From Macrocybe gigantea (taxonomy: Eukaryota; Basidiomycota; Agaricomycetes; Agaricales; Callistosporiaceae), in the NCBI GenBank assembly GCA_011319805.1, contig SJRY01000263.1, positions 620,001 to 684,000 of the forward strand: a stretch of 64,000 nucleotides of DNA, in the 5' to 3' direction. Below, one piece after another: positions 1-13,900 of the stretch. The translations under genes were made by a program, and so were the position numbers. The notes beneath the pieces are model-generated. The model saw only the letters and a list, made by a program, of their open reading frames with translations. It ran no database searches and was not told where the DNA came from. Positions within the stretch are counted from its first letter, which is position 1, and the number at the start of each line of letters is the position of its first letter.

Positions 1-34
1 CTCCTCCTCCTCCTCTTCTTCTTCTTCTTCTTCT
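1..34. repeat. Trinucleotide tract (CTC/TTC), coding
   Basis: CTC units followed by TTC units. On the minus strand it reads in frame as a run of about eleven glutamates in the acidic tail of the BRD8-like protein, so it is a coding microsatellite rather than intergenic filler. Confidence 0.7.
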
Positions 35-1149
35 GGTGGCTTGCCCCGAATCTGGTGATCCTGCTCTTCATCTTCTTCAGTTCTACGCTGCGATATTTCA
101 GATCGCTTCGCTTCTTCCATTTCATTCCCAGCTTCAAACAGTGCCAATGCGTTCTCGTCTGCTTCTGGTGCTTCCGCTGCTGTTGTTTTCTCACTCACAT
201 ATGACGGTGGCTTTGGAGTGGGAGAGTTGTCTGAGGTGGAATTCAGCGTTCTGCATTCGACTGCATGAATTCGATGCATACCAACGCCGGCTACCACATC
301 CGCTAGTTGACCTTCCTATTATGCAAGGTGCATGGTTTTGGCTATGATCAGAGGAAATAGACTACGCACTTCGAGTATTAAATGCTTGGGTGGAGTTGGG
401 ATTTCCTTCAGATCGGATCCGTTGAATCCTTCAGAGGGTGCCTATCGCCAATGTTGATATGGAGAAATGACTACCAGTGAAAGGACGAATTGCGCACCTG
501 CAGAGGACCGCCAGGCGGCAGACTTGTTTCATTGGGCTGATATTCGGAATCACCTGAACGAATAGCGTTCATTTCTGCGACAATGGACCTGAAAATATTA
601 GTGACGCATCCAAAATAGTTTTCAACAAATTTTACTTGAATTTATTCTCCTCATCGAGAATGAGTGTACGTAGCTCTTCTAGACGTGTCTTATAAAATTT
701 CTCAGCGAGTTTTTGATTTAAGGGTGCTGGCAGAACGTCACATGCAACACTATTGCTCGACATAAGTATAAAAAGGTTGCGCACCATGAGCTACGTTGTT
801 TTCTTCAACACTGCGGTCGCGTCAGATCGAGCACAACAACGAAAAGTACTGACCATACCACTCCAAACCAGCTTCCTTCATAAGATTGTTATACATTAAA
901 TGAGATGACTGGTGATATGCGTGCATTGAGCAACGCATAGGCGAAAACAGAACTGGAGCTAACCTGAGCCGTGAAGAACGACTTGGGTCGGGAAATGAGC
1001 GGGTGTTTCGCAAGTATCTTCGAAACAGCCTGCCACGCATTTGCGCCATGCTCCCATACTGCTTGAGCAAGGATAAGAGATTCCAAACTCGTCAGAGAGT
1101 CCTGGACAGCAACAACGTTGGCGGAGCGCCTAGTCGAGCGGGCGGTCAT
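1..1149 (-). CDS. BRD8/Bdc1-like chromatin subunit, C-terminal part beyond the window
   Basis: Seen: an ATG at 1149 opens a multi-exon frame running off the left edge. The first exon (1149-964) carries a SANT-like helix segment (LESLILAQAVWEHGANAW, then HPLISRP). After an intron at 909-963 come MKEAGLE and, in the next exon, LPAPLNQKLAEKFYK and RTLILDEENKFK. Later short exons lead to an acid-rich tail ending in a run of glutamates at the window edge. Known: this order (N-terminal SANT-like motif, then helices rich in Leu, Arg and Glu) is typical of BRD8 and fission yeast Bdc1, subunits of NuA4/SWR1-type chromatin complexes in the nucleus. Inference: family assignment is from remembered similarity; the bromodomain, if present, would lie outside the window. 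The gene is divergent from the proteinase gene with about 130 bp between start codons. Confidence 0.6.
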
Positions 1150-1279
1150 GGTGAATACGACAAAAGCCAGTTACGTAACGAGTTAGCAAATAATAAATCA
1201 CGTGGTATATGTTCGGCATCGACCGAGGGTGACCTCCATCACGTTGCCTCTACGCTTGCGCAGTTCGTCCAGTTCAACC

Positions 1280-2838
<1,559 letters not shown>

Positions 2839-3004
2839 GATGCGGTTGTATTAGTGAACGTTCTTGGCTCTACGCGTTTTCTGTAAGATAATATTTTCTA
2901 CACCGTAATGTGAATGTGACCTGTGACTCGGTCTATGACGAAATGATGCCTTGCTCATGGATCAGCATTATCATGCTCACTACTGAACCACTCTAATCCA
3001 GCCA

Positions 3005-5093
3005 ATGGCAGTTCACAAAAGATTAATATCTTCTGCTTATGTTCCTTCCTCGCTGGTTAATCCGGAACGTTCGCGAAGACAAAACCTCGCCTGCACCTTG
3101 GAATGCACTCTCGACCGTGTCAATGTTCTAGGTGACTCTACGTCGAGTCATACAGGGTATGCAATTGAAGGGTTTTTGCACAAGACCGCGCTCATCTGAT
3201 TGCAAGGTGTGTGAACGCCTTAAGCTGGGCGAGAGACGGCGGACTCCTGGTAAGCGGAGGCGACGACACAACCGTGCGAATATGGGCGCTCGACCTGGCC
3301 GATGTAACGCAGGAGTATCCCTTCGTGTGTCAGTCGGTCATTCAGACCGGCCACCGGGCAAACATATTCAGTGCGCAGATGCTACCCTGTTCCTCCAGGA
3401 TGTACGTATCGGGACGCAGCCATGTCGTCATTTTAGACATTGAGATTTTGGTCTTTTCCCCCAGAGCGACTGCCGCAGGTGACCAACAAGTTCGTGTGTT
3501 CGATATCGGCGAGACGCAAGTAAGTTACGCCCCAGATGGCCGCGACATTGTATACAGTACACGCCAGTCGTGTATTCGCATTCTGCGATGCCACAAAGAT
3601 CGTGTCAAAAGAATTGTCACTGAGCATAGCCCGGACCTATTCCTCTCCGTCGCAGAGGCAAGACGATGTTGTTTCTATTCAGATGAATGGCTGCTCATCG
3701 TCATCAGGATGGAACGGTGCGACAACATGATCTACGGGCACCCCACGATTGTCGAGATAGTGCATGCGGTACTCCGCTTGTGAAGGTCGACCATGAATTG
3801 TCGACCCTCGCCCTATCACCTCTCACACCATATCAACTAGTTGTTGCAGGCGAATCCCCTTACGTATGTTTACTCTATTCTATGTCCGGTTAACGGTCTG
3901 ACCGCCAGAGTAGGGCTATCTGTATGACCGACGTCACACAGGGCGTGTCTTGCAGGCAGAGTGGGGCGTGCCTCAAAATAGTAGCGAATTAACTACCTGT
4001 GTCCGTCGATTTGGACGGCCAAAAAATGCAAAACCGAATGGACCGGGCTTAAGCTCCGACCACATCACAGGCGCCCGCATGTCGACACAAAACGGAAACG
4101 AGGTAAATTGTGAAATTCTCCGATGATTCTTGCATGTCTTGAATTAGGAATGCAGGTCTTGTTGTGTACGAAATATTTCTTTTCATCGAGTGAAGCGCCT
4201 AACCTCTTCTTCAGCCTACAGTGGAGACGCAGTCTACCTCTTCTCTACTCTGGATGACCCAAGCGATGAACACTCCTCGTCATCTATACTCCCAACAAAT
4301 AACGACGCGAAAAAGACACAGACAACAGATACGACAGTATCGACGCAGGATGCTGATCCGTATACTGATTCCATGGATGTAGATATTGATAATCTCGCCC
4401 TGTCTGCGGATAATTTAGGCGATAGCGATCATCCTACGGCTCATCCCGAGCGAGATGAGGGAAATGTGTCTTCCGATGACGGCGACGAGAACGAAGCTGT
4501 CTTCGAGTTTTCGACCTTGTCCGAATCTGCTGCGGAGAATTACCACCCTGATGTTCCTGTCGTTCTTCCTCGCCGGCGCTTTGCCGGTGCACGTAACGTG
4601 GCCACAGTAAAAGATGGTACGTCAATCATTAGCTGTATGATCCATTGCTCGTGGTACAATTTTCAATTCACCTAGTGAATTTCCTGGGACCAAATGACGA
4701 ATACGTTACTTCTGGTTCGGACGACGGTAATTTCTTTATCTGGAGAAAATCGGATAGTCTCCTGCGTGGAATATATGAAGGCGATGGGAGTGTTGTCAAC
4801 ATGGTTGAAGGCCATCCAACACTGCCCTTGATCGCTGTAAGCGGGATTGACGCGACCGTGAAGGTCAGCTTTTGCAGAAGTTTTTCATCGTTATTGGCGT
4901 TGAATTCTTGGATTAGCTTTTCGCCCCAACGAAAACTGACAGCCAGTTCTCAAAAATGGGAGATGCTAAACGCATCATGGAGAAGAACGAACGTTACAGT
5001 CGTGTGCACCCTATTAGATATAGTTTCGCGACCCTTCTGGCTCAAGCACGTCTTGCGATGGGTGATAGTGAAACAGAGTGTAGGAATCAGTAA
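3005..5093 (+). CDS. DCAF6/DCAF8-type WD40 protein (CUL4-DDB1 substrate receptor)
   Basis: Known role: DCAF6/8 proteins carry a WD40 propeller and present substrates to CUL4-DDB1 ubiquitin ligases. Seen: WD repeats at the N terminus (GCVNALSWARDG, LVSGGDDTTVRIW; TGHRANIFSAQ; RCHKDRVKRIV, EDGTVRQHDLR), a split by a Ser/Asp-rich insert (codons in 4215-4600), then the C-terminal repeats (VTSGSDDGNFFIWRK, EGHPTLPLIAVSGIDATVK). CVRRFGRP and SGDAVYLF are hallmark segments. About nine introns, including a GC-AG intron at 3658-3707 and a 10-nt micro-exon at 4156-4165. The stop at 5091 follows RLAMGDSETE. The first exon is the least certain part: the start at 3005 is the first ATG in a frame that splices cleanly into the first WD repeat. 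Confidence 0.82.
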
Positions 5094-5723
5094 TGTTGTA
5101 CACCTAGTTGTGCCATAATGGCCCCCACCACGCGCATGGCTGAGTCAAAGGCTGGTATCCTTGAGCTCCACATTTCTGGTTCTCTTCGTTCGTTTTCTCG
5201 GAAAGTCGTGAGTTCAATTCGATTAGTTCGCCTTTGTGTTCAGTAATTCCTTTATAGAACCTTGCGTCTTGCATGGTTCGGGGTCTTATGCATCTTGTAT
5301 TATCTTGGGTTTGGTCGAGTTGGTGCTATAGCTGCTACCGTCACATCACCGGTCCAACGATTCTGAGTTTCGTCTTTCAGATTCGGACGTACACTCCCAG
5401 GTATAATGTAGTGTTTCTTCATATCTTTCACATCGCTGAGGACGCCATTTTTGTTTTGTAAGTTGCGTCCAAGACACAGCACCAACACTTATCTACCCAC
5501 TTTTTCGACTTTTTCATCGTCAACGACCGTCCTGTGCTCACCAGAATCTGCCGTTGCAGTGAACCGTGCAGCTGCGTGGTGACTAGAGCAGCATCCCATT
5601 ACACCAGACCAGTGGCCTCATAACCGCAAACACGACGAACCCTTGCCGTTTGCGTTTGCGTCCAACAACCCATAACATCCTTTTCTCCTCACCATATCCT
5701 TCCTTGATCTCACTACATACACC
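5094..5723. other. Intergenic region, no gene seen
   Basis: Holds the 3' flank of the WD40 gene and the 5' flank of the CTK1-like kinase. Both strands carry only short frames without splice-consistent or family-like content. Confidence 0.6.
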
Positions 5724-8700
5724 ATGCGCTCTCATGGAAGAAATAACAAACGAAATCGGGGCAACAAGAGTCAGCCCGAGGAACACTTTTTGGCCGCAGA
5801 AGCGGATGATTTTCGTCCTGCGACTGGTACCGTTTCTCACCATTCAGAGTTCTACGGGGAGTCGTCCAGGTCTGGTGGGAGAGGTTCATACGAGATGAAC
5901 AGGGACCATTCTTCCTCTCGTAGACATCATCACACTGGTTCGTGGCACCGACGCAGTAGCTTAGACGATGACAAGCACAGCTATGCCTCGAGTGATGGGT
6001 ATCGTCATCAAGGCGGGCCAAGCAGGGAGGACTTTGAACCACCCGAGACCGGGGATGCGGACGTGTGGTCCACTCGTCCAAAAGAACATCGTTATCCCCA
6101 TGCTCAGGATGATTGGCACCCACGCTATGGTCGACCATACCCCTCGTCCTCCTACGCGGAATCGTCGTCGTGGCCCAAGTCTCACGAGCAAGCTGCGTCT
6201 TCCTACGACAATTGGCCCTTAGAAGAATACGGGCAAGAGGAATACCGCAATGGAGCACGGGACGGGAGACAATATCGAGAATCCCGCGACTCGTCACGCT
6301 GGCATCATGAACAACGGCGGGAAAAGGGCGCCCACAAATTTCAAAGCGATTCTGGTTGGAGCACGCGAAGGAAGACCAAAAGCTGGGGAGAACAACGTGA
6401 GCAACAATGGAGCAATACGGCCTACGAAAATGGGCGTGCCGTGGCTGAGGACTCCCGCTCTTGGGAACCTGCAGCTTCTTGGCGATCTTCTCACAGCAAC
6501 GTGAATGAGAAAGACAACCGGAACAATCCAAGGGTGAACCACTCCAATAAAAACTACAAGGGAGGGAAACGAGGTCCGAATGCTCACAGACAGAAGAGGG
6601 ATTGGCGAAACGACGACGGCCTGAATAAGTGTGTACCACTTCCTTATGGTTGAATTAATCTGCTGATAATGCTTTTATTACTCTTAGTTGGAGGAAGAGA
6701 GATAGCTCCAACTTGAACGATAGTTATAAAAGTTCGGACGGGCACAACAAAGCCCCTGTGAGGCGGAAACACCCGCTTTCTCGTTCCCCGTCACCTTCCC
6801 GTTCTCGTTCTCCTGCAGGATCTTATCGTTCTTTCCATTCGTCACGCGGATTCTCGAGGTCTCCATCTTTATCACCGCGTCCCAAGCGCCAACGCAGAGA
6901 TTCGAATTCAATACGAACTCCCAGTCCTGCCGAACCAGAATGGATCCCGGAACCCCGACACGGAGCTAGATATTCGCCTCATTGGAGCCCCGATTATGAA
7001 CGTGGCCGACCCATACATTCCCGTCAGAATGAATTTTCACCAAGAATGAGCTCGCAGAATCGGTCACAATATGTTCGCAAACAATACGGGAAAGCGTACG
7101 GAAAAGAGGGGATGACAAGACGCTCCCTACCCAGCCCCGAATACGTGATGGATCCTGAACGGGGAGAGGCCTTCCCTCCTAGACCAGGCTACTCCCCGTG
7201 TGATTCCCCGCGCAGTCTCCATCGCGGGAGGAGTGCTTCATCTGCTTCTAGCATGAGCACTAGCAGAAGTCAGAGTGCGAGCCCAATGACGAAACCTCGT
7301 ACTGTTCATCGCCTTCCTACCCCTAGCCTTCCCATGTCTCCAACCGCCGGGGCTAATAGGATTCAACCAGTCAAGTCGCCCAGCTCACGGCATTTGCATG
7401 GTCAGACAAATGGTAAATATGGCAGGGTAAGTTTGTTGTGTCTTGTACAAGCGCTCCATCTGATGGGCACCAGAAGGGACAGAGGGACAAGAACGGTTCA
7501 GGCTCGGGTGTGAGGACCAATATCACCTCCATGCCTCCACCTTCTACAATACCAGTTGCCCACAAATTAAAGTCTGACAATGCCCCAATGGTAACCTCTC
7601 TATCTGAAAAAAAATTCGACATTCCCGCCGCTCCTCGACTCACGCCGGTCAAAAATGCGGGCTTCAAACCGATAGGAACCACCAGCTCAGCAGTCAAAAA
7701 ATTCTTTCCCAGTGACGACGATGATGCCGAAACCCCTCCAGACCTTCCGACTAAGCAGCTTCCGTTTGGTCATCCTCCCCTGGCGCCGAGCTCTTCCAAT
7801 CAACACGAGAGGCCTTCAATTCCATCCCCTGCTTCTCTCCTGAACCCCCCTTCTCCAACTCAACACACGGAAGTCACGTCCAGTTCCTATGTTCCCTCTG
7901 TAGAGGACACCAAACCTCTATCCAATGATGGCGACGCCGTTACACGACTTATTCCCGAAACTCACGAGGAACTGTATAACATCATTTCTCAAGTTGGTGA
8001 AGGTACATTTGGCAAGGTATATAAGGCCGAAAATACGGCCTCCAAGGTATTCGTCGCCCTTAAGCGTATACGGATGGAATCAGAGAGAGATGGTTTTCCC
8101 GTCACGGCTATGCGTGAAATCAAGTTATTACAGTCCCTTCGTCACCCTAATGTCGTACAACTGCACGAGATGCTAGTCTCCAACGGTGAGAATGGCTCTG
8201 AACTTTCCTTACTGGATTATTGAATTGTTGAACGACGCATTGCAGGCTCGGTTTACATGGTCTTTGAATATATGGACCACGATTTGACGGGAGTTCTGTC
8301 GCAGACGCAATTTGTGTTTACAGATGCTCACCTAAAGTCGTTGTGCTTCCAAATGCTGCGCGGCCTAGCTTACCTCCACCATAAAGGGGTGATTCATCGG
8401 GATATCAAGGGCTCGAATATTCTCGTCAATAATCGAGGTGAACTAAAGTTGGCTGATTTTGGCCTGGCAAGGTTCTATCAGAAGCGCAGGCGCTCGGACT
8501 ATACCAATAGGGTTATCACCCTATGGTATAGACCTCCGGAGCTCCTTTTTGGTGCTACGGTCTACGGTCCAGAAGTTGATATGTGGAGCGCTGGGTACGT
8601 CGTTCGCAGCTCGCAATTAAACCGCCGGCGCGTTGCTGAAGACACAATTGTTGATCTGGGGTACAGGTGTATAATGCTAGAATTGTTCACAAAGAAGCCT

Positions 8701-9198
8701 GTATTTCAGGGAAATGACGAAATCCATCAACTAGACGTGATCTACAAAATCATCGGCACCCCAACATCGGACCGCTGGAGAGGCGTCATGGACCTGCCCT
8801 GGCACGAACTTATCAAGCCCAAGGACACGATACCCAATCATTTCAGGGAATTGTTTCAGAAGTAATAATTTGACGTCCTCCAAAAAGTTGAATACTAACA
8901 TGACAAACTGCAAACAGATGGATGTCCCCAGCGGCGCTGGACCTTGCAGAACTATTGTTGGCATATGACCCTTCGCAGAGAATTACGGCGGTTCAGGCAT
9001 TGGATGCGCCGTACTTTACACAGGAAGCGCCTGAAGGTGTACCTCCGGTCGGGTGAGTCCGATGTACTGTCGCGACAAATGCATTGGTGCTGATCGTTGT
9101 CTCCCAGGCTAGCAACGTTGGAAGGGGAATGGCATGAACTGGAAACAAAAAGAGAACGAGCAAAGAAACGGAGAAAACCTGAGACAATCATACAGTGA
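5724..9198 (+). CDS. CTK1: CTK1/CDK12-type cyclin-dependent kinase with long RS-like N terminus
   Basis: Kinase of the CTDK-I/CDK12 class, which phosphorylates the RNA polymerase II C-terminal domain during elongation. Seen: about 700 N-terminal residues rich in Arg, Ser, His and Pro, with SR dipeptide clusters (RSPSPSRSRSP), then a complete kinase domain. Motifs in order: GEGTFGKVYKA, VALKRI, PVTAMRE (cyclin-binding helix), HRDIKGSN, DFGLARFY, TLWYRPPELL and GPEVDMWSAG, then a C-terminal tail ending in basic residues (RERAKKRRKPE). Six introns; those inside the kinase domain all restore the frame. The long SR-like head fits human CDK12/13 better than the short yeast Ctk1. It is convergent with CSN4, the two stop codons lying about 50 bp apart. 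Confidence 0.9.
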
Positions 9199-9249
9199 TG
9201 CTATGTGTAATTTTCCCGGATGCAGTATTTTCGCTAGATCCTTCTATGG

Positions 9250-10879
9250 CTATGCAGCCGCCGGCGCTAATTCTACCAGTCCCTTCTGGTTCAAATGTTG
9301 AACGATTGACTCAACCTGCAACCATGTCAGTATTATGGCCATGGCTACGGAGAGAGGACGCGCACATTTGCGGCGGTCAGGCGTATCTGCGTATCCCATC
9401 GTCTCGTAAATGGTGCTCCAGTGTCCTCCGCGTCTTCGACATCCCCCAACCCTCCTGCTTTACCTTGAGCATCATCCTCTTCACGATTGCCTTCAAACCA
9501 GATCAACCTTTCGACCTGATCAATGGATCCTCGGAGGCGACTCTGCTCAATCATTTTTCTGGCCATGGTTTCTGCGGCACCGGGAGTTACGTCGAGAAGA
9601 GCTCCCAATCCTCGAAATGTGATATTGTTGTATATCTTTGAACTCGCAAGTAGATTGTGTTCCATCACAGCGCGGTCAAGAACCGTTGAAGGGCCGGTTC
9701 TTGTACTTGCCACTGGCTCATTCTCATTCATGGGCCCGTCGTCATCCTGCACTGCCGAGGCGAGGCGATCATTTGCAGATATGGCTATTTTTGCCAGTTG
9801 GTGGGGTTTGAGGGTCTTCTCAAATTCTTTCACTTCTGCTGAACGGAGGATGTGGTCGAGAAACATCTTTGATAGTATGTTATAAGTCGGAAGTTCGGTG
9901 GTACGTTCATCTCGATAGAGCGATGCAAGGACTCTCGACCTATTAGGCCCAGCAGGGGCTAAAACGGCACATGTCACTGCAGCTAGGCTATTGTCGTTCT
10001 CACCTGTCATTATTCCAGGAGATTGGTGTTACTGAACGGACTCACAGCATATGTCGACGTTCCTCTTCATCAATCTCTCCAACGTAACTCAGCTCATGAT
10101 AGCGGCTAGCAGCTTCCAAAAACTTGCGTCCGTAGTCACTTATGCGAGCTTGGCAAAGTTTGAATTGTAGCACGGTTTCTCTGTCTGTCGCAGAGTGAAT
10201 GAGCAGAGCGGCCCGATTGTAGTACGTTTCAGCTTGTACTGAATCCTCGTCTTCCAGGAGCAATCGAACGATGCGAACATATATACGGAGCTTATCACTA
10301 TCACTGGTCGATCTGGGAGCCACCCGTCAGATGGGACCCACAAGCCAGGGAGAATAAAACATCTCACCGTTGCCCAGATTCTAAAGAAATGCCCATGAGG
10401 ACACGAGCGGCGGCACTCCAATCTTCCTCCTCTTCGAGGAGATCTGCGAGTTGAAATCGCAGAGCATTGACCTAAGTTTCAACGATAGCCATCAGCCTAA
10501 TATCACAGCGAAGAGCTCGCACTACCTGTTCCTCGTAGCTGACAATGCGAGGTTGTATGACATTGAGAGCATCCTCGACTAGACGTTTCCGTAGCTCCGT
10601 GTCTTTGATCACACCTTCACCCAATACTTTAACAAGCTCAGATAGCACTTGCCGGCCCACAACGAGGCCGACGCTTTCCTGATTGACCACGGTGTCGACG
10701 AGGGTATGTAGATCGGCACTGACAGCAAAAGGATCTGGTTTAGAAATGATTCCAGGGATGAGAGATATGTATGCAGGGCCTTTGTCCTTCTGGCCAAGGG
10801 AGGCAAATTGAGCCAGCTTTTGTTCCATGAAAGATGTCGGCTGTGAGGCAGGTTTATCAAAGTGACCGCCGAATGTCAT
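9250..10879 (-). CDS. CSN4: COP9 signalosome subunit 4
   Basis: PCI-domain subunit of the COP9 signalosome, which removes NEDD8 from cullins. Seen: N-terminal alpha-solenoid (SADLHTLVDTVV; LRFQLADLLEEEEDW), middle exon (KLRIYVRIVRLLLEDED, EAASRYHELS), the signature TCAVLAPAGPNRSR, then a PCI winged helix (HNLLASSKIYNNI, LLDVTPGAAETMARKM). The C terminus needs a last intron: the frame 9345-9252 is not read through, but splices into VESIVQHLNQKGLVEL and stops at 9250. Acceptor choice near 10000 follows the frame LLAAVTCAV. Complete five-exon gene, divergent from the YP-repeat gene with 106 bp between starts. A CUL4 adaptor (the WD40 gene) lies 5 kb away, probably by chance. Confidence 0.9.
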
Positions 10880-10985
10880 TTCCGAGTCGTCACCGTAACC
10901 AGTTTGATCGTATTATCATCATCCTCTCCTTTCCTTCGTTCTTCGACCCCGCTGGCCGTGTCCTCTTTTCTCCCTTCTCTTTCCG
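10880..10985. promoter_or_regulatory. Short divergent promoter between CSN4 and the YP-repeat gene
   Basis: Only 106 bp separate the two start codons, so both 5' UTRs and any core promoter elements must fit here. The right half is pyrimidine-rich (CTTTCC, CTCTTTTCTCCC), a common feature before fungal start codons. No TATA box is evident. Confidence 0.45.
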
Positions 10986-13900
10986 ATGTCTCATTCAATT
11001 GTCAAACCACCGGCCTTCCAGTTCCCTCGACCGTCACTCAGTCCGTCTGATACAAATGTTGACACTTCAGCATCCCTGAGGACGACTCACTCGCTGGGCG
11101 GGCTACATGATGTGCATACCAGTAACTCTGAGGCAAGAAATGGCGTTTCTGCAACGAACCCAGACGCGTCACGATTGCGAAGGGGTTCATCAATCACTTA
11201 TAACAATTCCTCGATGCGCGAACGTTTGTCCCAGAGGAATACAAATGCTTTCATAGTTGTAATCCCCCCGGCTTCGATTACCCAGGAACATGGCCTGCTT
11301 GGGCATACTCTTTCAATTGGACCCCATCATAGGCTGGCACATGGCCTGATAATGCCTTTGTTCCCTACTGTGCGCAAATCGTTGCAACCTCATCTCTCGG
11401 TTTCTTCTGACTAATTATGGTTCAGATGTATGGCCAACTAACCGCTATTGCGCGAGAGTTCAATTTCCCAAGCACTACCGGATTGTGTCTCTACCTTCAT
11501 GTTTCTGAGGGCGGTATCACTATGACCCCTCGTATTTCAGATGAATCGTGGCAGCTCGTCTGGGGCCATGTCTTTGATACCACCTCTCCGTCTGGCTCCC
11601 CACGCATACCTATAAGCGGAAAAGTTGAATTTGACATCGACTTCCGCCATGCTAGATGGTACACATCATGGATTTCCGCGGCGCACAGAGAATATGCAGA
11701 TTTGCCATTATCTGTACATCCTTCTAGCGCCCCTTCCATGGACCATTATCGTGGAGAGAGCAAATCCATCTCGGCGGATGATGTGGTCGACGAGCAGCAG
11801 TCTATGTCCGGTATTTTTCCTCCTGCCATTCACTCGGCCCCCGTGGGCCGGCATGTTCCTCGCAAACTCTCGCTTGTCGATAGATACGACCTCTCCGGAC
11901 ATCCGACGCCTGGGTGGTCCGGACGTCATGCAATATCTCCGCCTGCGCGAACTCAGCCTCCACATGTTCTCTCTCCCATTGCTCAAGAGGATGAACCCAA
12001 AACTGCCAGGCAAGAATTAGATAACCGTGTTAATTCATGGAGAGCTAGCGCTCTCTTGAACTCTGGTCCTTTACCCCCGATCGACCAGCCTTCCTTGGAC
12101 CCTGCCCCGTTGCCCAACAGACTCCAAACTGAAGAAACGTCGTCTTCAGCTCACGACGATGAGATTAACCTCGCTGACTACGCATGGTCCGTGTCGTCTC
12201 TTGGTCCAGAAGATTACGCGGTACCATCGGCTTTCTCCCCTTATGCGCCTTCAGTCCACTTGGCAAATCGTCTGGAGGGTTCCGTCTGTTTAACGCCTTC
12301 AACTTGCACATCATTTCCTTTTGCCAATGAAGCCACTTCTTCGCCTACCTCAGATGTGTATAGATTGCCATCACCCGACATTGCTTATCGCATGTTGGAG
12401 GACGTTCCCTTGACGCCATCGACAGCCACGAGCTGGGGACCGCCGTCCTCCTTCCCTCCTTCCCCGGTCTTGCCCTATCGGCCACCCTCCGTTGGTGTTG
12501 GTGAGAGGATGGTATTTACCCCGCCTGTTACACCATCGACAGCGACGTCCTGGGGACCACAGTCATGGCCGCCATCTCTCATAACCGTGTACCGCCCTCC
12601 TTCAGTCCATATTGAGGATCGCGGGATACACAGTCTGCCAGTGACACCTTCAAGCTCAGTGTCCTGGGAAGGATCCAGGACCTATCCTTCCCGGCCTCCA
12701 ACCCGTGCCCATACTCCGGACGCTGCTCAGTCTTCTGAGCCCTGGCATTTCATCTGGCCATACATCGGCAACTCGGACAAGGACAGTCCTGGCGTTTCAT
12801 TGCGCCCACAACCCGATACCTATCCTTGGAAACATGCTTGGCCATATACATCATACACTGCTGAGCCGTCAGTGCATGACTCTTTGGTAGAAAAAATCGG
12901 TAGGCTTGGTTTCTTCTGACTCGTCCGTCCGCAAAAGAATGATAAATTATTTAAAACCAGCCGAAGATTCGTACCCATGGTTCAATCTATATTCCAAAGT
13001 ATCTTCATGTTCCAAAGCAGTATATCCTCAGTTTGGCCTGTATCCGCCCTCACGAGATCTTGTGAAGATGCCGGGAGAGCCCATCGAAGTCCGGCGTCCC
13101 CCCTATTATCCATCGTTCGACATCTGTAACTGTTTTTTCTTTCCATTCGTCCTTAGCCTATACCGGTACTGATCCCGTCTTTAGATCCTCAGGTGTATCC
13201 CTGGAATCTAAAAGAGATATACGATTGTGTCATTGACGATATGTCTCACAACCTGTCAACGAACCTACCCACATGCTATCCATACTTTAATTTATGTGCG
13301 TCTCGATTCACTCCTGGTGTATGTTTTCTGAACGCCTTTTATTCTCCAGATCCTGCTGTATATCCGCATGTCATTCCGTATCCTGCCTTGGAACCTGTGC
13401 TTAACGCCCTCTTTGAATCTAATTCGAAGTCTCATCATGATGGTACCAGATCTATATGGCGTGACAGTGGCTTAGCCATAGGTTTAACGTTTTTCGCAGA
13501 ATTGCCTTCTTGGTCCCCAGCCAATCATGCATACCAACAAGCGGCTTATCCTACTTTCAATCTGTGTATGCCTCTTGCATCTAGACGTCCGTCTAGGCTT
13601 ACACTGAACACAGATCCTGCGAAAGCGCATCTGGGGCTATCTCGAGTCGTCGAATCCTCCACCGCTGTCAATGCCCGTCACTTCTCTCTATGCGTGTTAT
13701 ATTCCAGTTGTAACTTTAATCCGACTTGGCTAATGATTGGCTTAGATCCCGGTAAAGGCCCTCTGATGGCGTCTCAGCTCCCTGAGCCCACGTTGCTCGA
13801 CGTCTATCCTATCTTTAATTTATGTGCGGATTACTCGCCTATTAGCAACACTTTTCATCTGGAATACCTTGCAGATCCTGCCATTTATCCAAACACCATA

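Noticed and set aside
3520..3557. A possible 38-nt GTAAGT...CAG intron inside the WD40 gene
   Set aside because: Removing it shifts the frame and destroys the conserved RCHKDRVKRIV segment; the read-through frame is open and family-like.
5713..6639. Minus-strand frame of 308 codons opposite the CTK1 head
   Set aside because: It starts and ends with the SR-like exon and mirrors its Arg/Ser/His codons; no domain is recognisable.
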